From Polytrichum commune (taxonomy: Eukaryota > Streptophyta > Polytrichopsida > Polytrichales > Polytrichaceae), in NCBI GenBank assembly GCA_950295325.1, contig OX485807.1, positions 36,610,440 through 36,674,439 on the forward strand: 64,000 nucleotides of DNA. Reading direction: 5' to 3'. Positions 55,604-64,000 of the stretch are shown piece after piece; within the stretch, counting starts at the first letter, position 1, and every line of letters begins with the position of its first letter. A model generated the notes under the pieces. It saw only the letters and a program-made list of their open reading frames with translations, was not told where the DNA came from and did not search any database. Both the position numbers and the translations under genes were made by a program.

Positions 55604-56630
55604 TAAGTATTACTAATGACTTGACTATTTTTACCACAAAACTATTACATTTATAAGTTTTGAATTTGAGTTGCCTACCCTCTCTTACTGTTGCTATATT
55701 AGAACTCCACAAGTTTAACAAACTATACTATCTGGAGACGTAACATATATACCCTCTAACTAGGTTGCAAGGTTGGACAATGATGATCCCATATAAGTTG
55801 CCTGTGAGACTCAATGAGCATTTCATTGCCAAATATTTATTTTAATGGCTCTATCTTGGAGGGAAGTTGTCGAGAAGAAGTCTATGGGCAATGAAAGCAG
55901 CTTCTAGCTTCTGGTGAGGCCACGTTGCCTGTGCTTTCTCGACCGTCGGATTTGACCGATGTAACCCTCCTCCCCTGATCTCATCCACTGCTTTTAGTTC
56001 AGTGCAGTGAACGGGGAGAACTGGCTACTAGTTACATATCAACTGGAACGTTTTCCCAAGTTACCTGTGCAAAATAAAAAACTCTAGGAAATGAACCCAA
56101 ACCAAATGTTGGAAAATTTAACGTTTGATGTTAAAATATACAGAATAACCAAAGCATTTCAATGAATACTTAGTTGATAATAAAGAAGTAAAGATAACAA
56201 CCAAGTTGGCTAAAATTTCTCCCAACTCATTGGTTCAGTGTCATTTTGGACCTGTTGATTTGTTCTTGAAAAAAATGAATAAATTGCATTTCATTTATTT
56301 TTTAGCTATGCAAGGCATATTAGGGTGTACGTACACACCACAAACAATTGCCATAAATGTTAATAATCCTAAGAATGTCACTTATATCATAACTTTATTG
56401 AGTTCAGTGACCATGTTGGGTGGGGCTAGGAATATGTCATACAAGGTGCTAGAATTACACCTTATGAATACTTGCCTAAGTAGATTCAGCTTGATAAACT
56501 CGGGTGAAACATTGTCATTGATTATTATTAGAATGGAACAGATAAATAATGTTACAAGTAAATGCCAATGATGTTAATTGTGGATTTGGTTGTTGATAAA
56601 TAGTGCAACCACCATGGAGAGGCTTCAATA
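55604..56630. other. Gene-free region
   Basis: No gene recognised. The 121-codon open frame at 56206-56571 has a plausible length but no domain or motif that I recognise and no splice partner. Confidence 0.35.
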
Positions 56631-56983
56631 CAGTCTAACCTTGTTAATATGGCACTCGTTTATACGACACCCTCGATGCTATGACACATTTTTACGCGAC
56701 CAAACTTTTTAGACCAAAACTCCATCTTTTATACGACTACGACACTTGATAATGCGACATTTAGAATCTCCAGTTTGTCATATTAAAGAGGTAGTTAATG
56801 CTAAAGTTCCTTTCATCTATGTTATGTACATCTAAAATACATCCATTCTCTCTTGGGAACTACTTGGGAACTTCACTTATCATTGGGAACTAAATAATAA
56901 TTAGGGTTACTAGTGTAGAATGGACATGGTTAGGGTTAGAGTGGCCTCTTGCCTAGTATGTTGCCTTGTACACAAGTGATATA

Positions 56984-57991
56984 AGGTAGAGGGTGCTAAT
57001 ACCAACACCTCGGGGGGGTTCACTCCCTCTTATATTTTGCATACACGTGCGTTCGGGACCTATTTATTGGGGGGTTATTTACCTTGCAGAAAAGATTATA
57101 AGGTGATGGTATTTTACATGTAAAAAGCCTGAAAATATTATATGTGATGGTATTTTACATGTAAACATGTTTCACTATTTTAAAATCCCTTATTTTACAT
57201 GTACATTTTTTACAAAATTTATCTACAATGAATATATTGGACCCTATTTTTTATCGCACATTGTTCTACGATTTTCGCCAGTGAACCCCCCAAGACCAAC
57301 ACCCCACTCAAAACCAACACCTATTAACACCTCCCAATCACCAACATTATACTACCTTAAAGCGTTCCCCATGGTGTAGGAGTGTGTGGGCCCACGGAGT
57401 GACGCCACCTCATAGCGGCCTTCACTATCTCCATGTAGGGTAGGTAACGGGCTCCACTCTATCTCGGGTTGGTTCAAGGTGGGTTTAGGGTGGCTTGTCA
57501 ATGCCTATTCTAGCCATTCTATACATTGCAGGCGGAGGGGTTATTGCCATTCTATTCACAAAGTTACGAAGGTAGGCCCACAAAGCACAACGGGGGTTGT
57601 TGGTACCCAAGATGCAAGGTGATGGTTTTGCAAGCGAACTAGGTGGGATCATGGAGGTGACCATGTGGATTTGCACACCGTTACTGGTTGGTCTTTGATC
57701 TAGCTGGGGTCTAGTACCCAACTAAACTGTGTTGGTTCTAGGCAATGAAGGTGGGGCTCCTCATCATATCCTAGGTCATCATGGACAGGGCATATATATT
57801 GGTTGAAGGAAGCTAGTGGTTTTGACTTTGAATATTCATCAAATATCTAATTGAGGCTAAAAATGTTTTTTTCTTTCTTTATACCTATGTTTAGAACAAA
57901 GGCTAATCTGATTTTTTATTTTTTTTATATCAACCATGTAGCCATATGTATGTGCAATAGCTTTAAGTGTTGGTTTAAGCACCCTCTACCT
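56984..57991. mobile_element. Element B, copy 2, inserted in element A and itself interrupted
   Basis: Ends AGGTAGAGGGTGCT and AGCACCCTCTACCT. The left flank is TA; the right flank is CA where the empty site in element A copy 1 has TA, so one base has mutated. Its body matches 52209-52927 (shared GGGCTCCACTCTATCTCGGG and GTTGGTTCTAGGCAATGAAG) apart from an extra 286-bp insertion at 57009. Confidence 0.8.
57009..57294. mobile_element. Element C, inserted in element B copy 2
   Basis: Ends CTCGGGGGGGTTCACT and AGTGAACCCCCCAAG are inverted repeats. The flanking ACCAACAC occurs on both sides (57001-57008 and 57295-57302), an 8-bp duplication (9 bp if the next base is counted). Element B copy 1 shows the site with one ACCAACAC. 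Class unresolved; 8-9 bp fits hAT or MULE. Confidence 0.75.
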
Positions 57992-58416
57992 CAGTATCAC
58001 CAATATCTTGATGCTAAATATCATGCATCATTGTTTTCTAGTTTCTTATCAGAGAACTCTTTATATTTTGTTGTTAATGAAATTATAAGTTTTCAAAGGT
58101 TAGTAGGGAACTTAGATAAGATGACAGTTGCTAACTTGGGTAGACAACAACATAGATCTTTGGACTCCTATTTCAAAAGTTTTTGAGAATATTTGTTTTT
58201 GTTTGGAGTATTAAGTTATTAATTCATACCATCTATATTGCTTAAACTCGTTGTATATGTTTTTAAGCTCATATGACTTAGGTTTTTATATTCCCTCAAT
58301 AATACGACAACTTTACGCCATTTGTCATATTATTGAGAAGACGACACCTCGATAACACGCCTTTTTTGGTGTTTCCCAAACGTGTCATACTAAAGAGGGA
58401 GAACAGTATAGAGTAA

Positions 58417-58949
58417 GGGCCGCTTTACACTTAGAGGCCGGGCCAATTCGTTGTGTAAGAGGCTTGAAATCCTCATTTGTGATTGGTCAAAAGGCTCAAA
58501 TCGGCCCCAACCCCTTTACATCTAGAGGCCGGGCCGATTTGGTGGTATGATTTTTTAAATTAAAAAATGTATGTTATGACACGGCCCAAGCTCGTTGAAT
58601 TGGGTGCACCCAAAATGGAAGGCCAATTCTTGGCCTAGAGGCCAATGTCATATTCCACTAAAAAAATCTTCTTAAATAAAGTATATTTTTTTAAAGTGAA
58701 CTAGATCCATTGGATTATGTGGAATCTAAAGGCTCTATCTTAGATTATGCTACATCCGTTGGATTAGGCTAATTTTTTTGAATCAGCTTGGCTTCTTGGC
58801 CCGAGGGCCTTTACATATGGGAAAATTGGCCCCCCGTATAATCTTATTATAATGTGTAGTAGAGGCCGGCCTCCAACCCAAAAAAGGCTGAAATTTTGTG
58901 CAATCGGCCTCAAGGGAAATTGGCCCGGCCTCTAGGTGTAAAGCGGCCC
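58417..58949. mobile_element. PIF/Harbinger-like element 2
   Basis: Ends GGGCCGCTTTACAC and GTGTAAAGCGGCCC extend to inverted repeats of about 33 bp with one mismatch. TAA flanks both sides (58414-58416 and 58950-58952). The ends are of the same family as element 1 (30912-32302). It lies 10 bp from the end of element A copy 2. Confidence 0.85.
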
Positions 58950-59916
58950 TAAGTGTTGCTATCAGGTGCATGCCTATAAATACTATCATAATTTCAATAT
59001 CTGAAAGTATGCCGCTTGACGTCCACTTGATTTTCCAGGTGCCACATGTCCCTGGGTCTGGGCAGCTTGAGTTCCTTCAGATTTGACTGTGAGTGCCTTT
59101 TCACCTCAGATAAGCTTGCCATTCTGAACCCTATTATATTGTATATAAGTATGACAAGTTTTAGTTACTCAGTGTACTAACCAATGTTCCACTGGTACAT
59201 CTGTATTAATACATAATATTAGTAGCAAAGACCCTGCCCTACAGATATCCAAATCATAATCCCAGCCAGACATTGATACTTGATGGGTACTTTATCAAAA
59301 GACTAGACAATATTTGTATTCCGAAATCATAGTGGATCAACACCATACCGAAGGTCAGGTAATGCTACTCACATATGGAGGGTCTTGGATGATATACCTA
59401 CGATCGGATTAGGTGTAAACTAATTACGTTATGCAAAAACGGAAACTCCACATGTCATCATGTGATTGGTTGGAGCCTGAAAAGATGATGCAGAAACTGA
59501 ATTTAAACGGAGACATGCCCAATCAGACCATTTGTGTAGTCAGATTAGAGCATAAACAGTAAACAATTTAATACAGTAGAGATGTGCTCTATCACACCCT
59601 GCATAAAGTGCACCCGAATGGTACCAAAAAAACAACCTAAAATCTCAGGTCCCATAACCTACTGGTATCAGAAGGATGTAAAAATCTGATTACCTATACA
59701 CCATGACCTGAGTGGCATCAAAATACATTTGTGATACATAACAGTCCAGAACTGGTACTTGTAACATTTCTGCTAACTGATACATATTACAGAGATACAC
59801 CTGGTACTGTACCCAGTATGTTATGAGGTTTTGAAAACTGGTGCATGATTTTAAGTTATGTAACTTAAATGGCATTCGAAGATGCCTAGTACCTGCCAGA
59901 AGGTACCTTAATTGCC
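58950..59916. other. Gene-free region with GGTATCA-like motifs
   Basis: No gene recognised. Around 59615-59830 there are many GGTA(T/C)CA and CTGGTA motifs, reminiscent of the element in HDAC intron 7, but no ordered alignment was found. Confidence 0.35.
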
Positions 59917-60147
59917 ATGAAAGTGCTGTACAGACCGAATCCTTGCCGTGTGGTTCACCACTACTTCGACCGGTACAAATATCCTCAACATGGAGTCATG
60001 CTGAGGCATGTGAGCTTCCTCACACTATACTTACACCAGCTTGGCACAGATTATCCATCTGCTTGCCACCATTATTGTGCACCCGTCACATGGCCTGCAT
60101 TTCAAACATATCATCATCATCAGCAGCATCCTCATCATGAATATTGA
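59917..60147 (+). CDS. Unrecognised small open frame (76 codons), doubtful
   Basis: The ATG at 59917 opens a frame rich in His and Tyr, ending in a His-rich tail (YHHHQQHPHHEY), stop at 60145-60147. The composition is not obviously simple repeat in its first 60 codons. I recognise no family, see no splice partner and see no promoter. An overlapping 99-codon frame exists in another frame. It could be a species-specific small protein, a single exon of an unseen gene, or chance. Confidence 0.15.
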   Translation: MKVLYRPNPCRVVHHYFDRYKYPQHGVMLRHVSFLTLYLHQLGTDYPSACHHYCAPVTWPAFQTYHHHQQHPHHEY

Positions 60148-61354
60148 ATGTATCTAATGACCAAAATTTTAACATAATATATGGATGTACATACAGAAGT
60201 AGCAGTGTTGTGAAGCAAAACCAAACTCAGTTCCATAAAACCTGTATGTAGTTTTTGATTGATTCCAGTAATAACTCGAGACAGAGAGAGTGCTGTTGAG
60301 AGGTACTCCTCTCCATTAAATATTTGAATGTGATCAGGCTACTAATGAATTCAAAAAAAAAATTGTGATCATTACCATAATATTGAATGGTAACTGAACA
60401 TTATTACTGAAAATTTTTCTATGATATATAACTGTTGTGAAGCAGACCTGCCTCAAGGTAGAAGTCCTAATCATTGAGTGCTATCTCAATTAAGAATGTG
60501 TTGTTGAAGAGTTAAAAACTTCTCTTCATTATATTTTTAGTGCACCAGACTCTGCCAATGTGATAGAGCAGGATAATAATGTAGTATCACACATCAGATT
60601 CAGCTCTTTGATTGGCATTTCAGCGTAAGTTACTTGCATGCTTGAACATGACTTGAATTCAAATTTAGATTCGCAATATCGTCTTATGACATGTGCATAG
60701 TCAGCTTCGTCAGCATGCGTGCAGTTGCAGTATTGCAAGACATTTGTGAAGGATGTGTGTATGTCTGTCTGTCGGTAAGGGTGGGTTTCCATGTCCTTCG
60801 CTGACCCCTCTAGATTCTATAAAATAGTGGATTGGATGTGTTCTCGCAAAGATAACAAAAGTAATCCAACAATCACATTCTAGTTGTCCTCCAAAATGTG
60901 GAGGGCCATGACCATGGGCCACTAGACTTCCATGCACCCACTAAGTATTTAAAATAACTATGGCTAGTTTGTGCATATGAACCCTACCCCTCAAAATGTC
61001 ATCTACATTTGTCCTTATTTCCACCAGATTCTGGTGGGCGAGCTACGTACATGGAAGCTCGCCCTACTTCTACTGGTGTGCTCATCCCTTGAGCCATGTA
61101 TTTAAAAGTTAGGGAATGTGGTACCTGTAAATTGGCATTCCCGGCTCAATTCTTCAGTGGGCAGATTTTGCCACATGTTCATGGCCTGAACCCCATGATC
61201 AAAAATATTAATTTGCCTGCGTCGGCCTCACGCACAGAGCTCTGAATCACTGTAGACTGCAGCAGCCATTAAGACTTTTTCATCACGTAGACACCAACGC
61301 ATTTTCCGACAATGGTGTTACTGATGTAAGCAGAACCTCGACCAGGTCAATCAT
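60148..61354. other. Gene-free region
   Basis: No gene recognised. Two weakly similar stretches (about 60205-60330 and 60430-60540) share TGTTGTGAAGCA and a GTTGA(A/G)GAG motif and may be an old duplication. Confidence 0.35.
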
Positions 61355-62110
61355 TCTTGACATTATTCATGACAATGGGGATTCAATTTATCAGTAAATT
61401 TCTTGTTTTTGTTTTAGTTTATTACAAATCTCCGAGCTGACGGGTTGAATAGTACTCTATTCATATGTTTGTTATGTTTTGAAGCTCTGAAGCACCAGTC
61501 TACACATTAATATCCACAGCAGGCTTTTTGCAAAGAGCATTTTTCAAGGTAGCACCTTACTTTAAAGTTAGTAGATCAGAATGGATATGATGATATTCCT
61601 ACAAAGACATTCAGTACCTCCAGTTTAATCATGCTTGATTAGAATTCATGAAAATGGGAGTTCAGTTTCTCGGTACTTATATTTTTTGTTAGTCTCAGAG
61701 CAAACGGTGTTAATTGAGTTCCGCGTGTTTGTTATGTCTCAGAGCTCAGCATTACACACTACACGCATTAATGTCCAAAGTAGATTTCCAAAAGTTGCGA
61801 TTTCAAGGTAGCAGCATGCTTCAAAATCAGGATATAATTCCTACAGAACATTATACAGAACATCCAGTTTCATGACAATGGGGATTCATCAGTTCCTTAG
61901 AAATATATGTTCTTTTGTCTCAGAGCAAGCAATCGGGTTAACTGTTACCAAATCCATGAGTTTGATTGTTGTGTTTCCAACCTCAGCGGTATATGCATTC
62001 ATCTCCATCGTAGATTCCCATCCAAAAGTGCGTTAATTAAAGACCAAGGTAGCAGCCAACAAGTCTGCAATTAGGAGTCAATGATTTGGAAATTCCTATA
62101 CAACAGATAA
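61355..62110. repeat. Three-copy degenerate tandem repeat, unit about 240-270 bp
   Basis: Units begin near 61355, 61640 and 61870. Shared blocks are CATGA(C/A)AATGGG(G/A)(A/G)TTCA, TCTCAGAGCAA(A/G)C, (T/G)TTTGTTATGT, CACATTAATATCCA-like, TTTCAAGGTAGCA and ATTCCTACA. No coding potential. Confidence 0.65.
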
Positions 62111-62872
62111 GAGATGTGAGAATTAGGGGATTTAACTGAGATACTGGATCATTGAAAAACTTCCTACCAAAACATATCCAGGAGTTAAGGAAAGGAAGAG
62201 AGACTTCACCCACAGATGAAGGGATGGATGGACACAAGGCTGATCCGAACAGATCATTCCTCCGGAAACAATGATGATTCTGGCAGACTTCGAACTCCAA
62301 TCTTGCAGTTAAGAATGAAAGGTTTCATTCTGTTGGAAGATTGATTAGTTGGTGGCAGCTGTGAAGTGGACGTTGAGAGTGCCCATCACGACCCGTCAAT
62401 ATACCGAAGAATGTTGACAGATCGTGATGGACATGCCCATCATCCTCGTCAACCTACGATCGATCCAGACTCCTTCCAATTCCTGCTCCTCCTTCTGCAA
62501 CAAGAATGATGTCGATCCTCCTGGTCAAGGTCTCCCTAATTACCGTCATGATCATGAATCACACATGATACGATGAAACAGGAACCAGGTATGTGTCGGT
62601 GAAGAAGAAAACTGAAGAGAAGATCATTCAACGACATCAATGACCATCGACAGGAAACTACTAACAAAGTTGTTGATGAATACGGAGGGATAGGATAGGA
62701 AACTATGTATCTAATGTCAAGCAATCGTTTTCGGATTCCTCAGATCTCTCCACAGTCATACAGACATGGTGGATATGTAATAGTGCATCATCATGTCCTT
62801 ATAAACTCTCCAGACATGTGGAGTAGGACATGCGAATTTGGTCTCAGAAAACTTGAAGGTAAGAAACTTTAT
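62111..62872. other. Gene-free region
   Basis: No gene recognised on either strand; sequence is less AT-rich than further left and may belong to a transcript that continues beyond the window. Confidence 0.3.
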
Positions 62873-63020
62873 GTAGCTGCTTCTAAGTGAAGTTAAGTCA
62901 CACTTAAGATGGTAAGACACATGATGTGATGAGTTGCTTCCAAGTGAAGTAAGTCATCAGATCGAAGATGATCATAAGACACATCATGATGAGTTGTTGC
63001 TTCGAAGTGAGAGTAAAGCG
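62873..63020. repeat. Three-copy tandem repeat, unit about 62 bp
   Basis: TGCTTC(T/C/G)AAGTGA followed by AAGTAAGTCA, GATGGTAAGACACAT and GATGAGT repeats at about 62873, 62934 and 62997 (last copy partial). Confidence 0.7.
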
Positions 63021-63049
63021 ATCGACGGAGGAAGTCAAGAAAGGACTAG

Positions 63050-63052
<3 letters not shown>

Positions 63053-63101
<49 letters not shown>
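63053..63101. repeat. (GA)n microsatellite
   Basis: About 24 GA units. It produces Arg-Glu and Ser-Leu runs in spurious open frames on the two strands. Confidence 0.95.
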
Positions 63102-63103
<2 letters not shown>

Positions 63104-64000
63104 CGATAAAACGACACACACAGCTCACGAATCGGAAACAAAGGGCGGAGTGTGAAGTATAAGACACCGTGATGATGAATTGGCATGATTCTCTTGGCTG
63201 GCTCTTATAATCACCGCAGTCAAACTTGGATACATTTCTCCACACATACATATAGATTTGCAAAAGGAAGAAAAAGAAATAAGAATCGGTAACGACTTTG
63301 GAGTCAGCCCTCAAGACAAAACAAGCTCTTGTGGGAGAAGGAGAAGTTAGTGAGACGATTGAGATGCAAACTTAGTCTCCAGCCAGCCTTCACCATTAGC
63401 CACCTCCACTCCGGCAACCCCGTGTTTCGATACAACATAAAAAGTAGAAAGAAAGAAAGGAAGGAAAAACAACCCAAAAAAGAAATCCAGATCGACAGGC
63501 GACCTGTCTATCTATCTATCTATCTATCTATCCATCCATCATCGTCATGCTACATACATCGCCATCTCCCAACAATCGAATCCAAAAAAAGCGGGAACTT
63601 CAAGACCTCATTATTCATTTCTTTTACCTACTCCTCGGCCCGAGCACGAAAGAACACGAACAAAAACTGTAAAGGACTTCAGAAATTAGCATGGGTTTTA
63701 CGGTTAGGGTAGGATAGGTTAGGTTACGAAACTTTGTTGTTTGTTTGTATGTACACACAACAACTGGTGGAGCCATACACAACCAACCACATGATCATGA
63801 TGCGTATACGAGGACCGAGCAAAAGTCGACCGAAGAATTACACAGGGTTCTTGCTTGCACAGGGTTCGAAATCGGAGTACCGAGAACGGGTTTTCTTCCT
63901 TCCTTCCTCATATCACATGCATGATGAATAATAATATGATGCCCTGCCAAAAGTTGCTGAAATTGAGCAAGGGACAACGGAGAGGACATGCACCCATGCT
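63102..64000. other. Right edge: no supported gene
   Basis: It contains a (CTAT)n microsatellite at about 63507-63532. Its composition would fit a UTR or promoter of a gene lying to the right of the window, but nothing here proves that. Confidence 0.3.

Larger units (their letters stand above)
56631..58406 (+). mobile_element. pogo/Emigrant-like element A, interrupted copy
   Basis: It starts CAGTCTAACCT and ends GGGAGAACAG with TA on both sides (56629-56630, 58407-58408). Its outer parts match 45899-46643 in reverse orientation, including the inner blocks GTTGCCTTGTACAC and ATCACCAATATCTTGATG. Between these blocks it is split by element B copy 2. Confidence 0.8.

Noticed and set aside
55183..55721. 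Open frames of 118 and 122 codons on the minus strand
   Set aside because: They cover the GC-rich Harbinger-like MITE, whose ends and TAA duplications explain the sequence.
56206..56571. 121-codon frame as a gene
   Set aside because: No recognisable domain, no neighbouring exon and AT-rich composition like the surrounding non-coding DNA.
62904..63314. 136-codon minus-strand frame
   Set aside because: Dominated by a Ser-Leu run from the (GA)n microsatellite.

Overview
This window is nuclear DNA of a land plant. The evidence is spliced genes with GT-AG introns, a plastid-targeted pyruvate dehydrogenase E2, a plant-type RPD3 histone deacetylase, telo-box promoter motifs and plant-type transposons. 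I cannot name the species. A TE-rich genome with mid-sized introns would fit a bryophyte, fern or lycophyte as well as a seed plant. No bacterial-type features, tRNA, rRNA or CRISPR array were seen.

All five intact genes lie on the + strand in the left 45 kb: (1) a SUN-domain inner nuclear envelope protein (441-3740, 3 exons, 499 aa); (2) the plastid dihydrolipoyl acetyltransferase E2 (7505-11901, 7 exons, 505 aa); (3) a class I RPD3/HDA19-type histone deacetylase with an unusually long Pro/Ser-rich tail (15229-23120, 8 exons, about 762 aa); (4) and (5) two tandem CTP:phosphocholine cytidylyltransferases with identical 8-exon structure (34187-38643, 365 aa; 40564-45283, 392 aa). Exon boundaries were deduced by hand from reading frame, splice signals and family conservation. 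E2 (plastid acetyl-CoA supply for fatty acid synthesis) and CCT (phosphatidylcholine synthesis) both serve lipid metabolism; I see no sign that the five genes form one co-regulated unit.

The rest is a transposon landscape. It holds a collapsed Ty3/gypsy chromovirus (25853-29082), three PIF/Harbinger-like elements with TTA/TAA target duplications (30912-32302, 55282-55603, 58417-58949), a MULE-like element with a perfect 9-bp duplication (32472-33351), and a CACTA MITE (47282-47591). Two pogo/Emigrant-like copies with TA duplications are present (45899-46643, 56631-58406). The second is split by a TA-duplicating element that is itself split by a third element. The window also supplies the uninterrupted form of both outer elements, so the order of insertion can be read directly.

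The most unusual pattern is that intron 1 of every gene carries its own tandem duplication, unrelated in sequence between genes. In the histone deacetylase and in the first CCT the duplicated unit includes the 3' end of exon 1 with its splice donor, which places decayed or cryptic exons inside the intron. The right-hand 18 kb (46-64 kb) contains no gene I can support.
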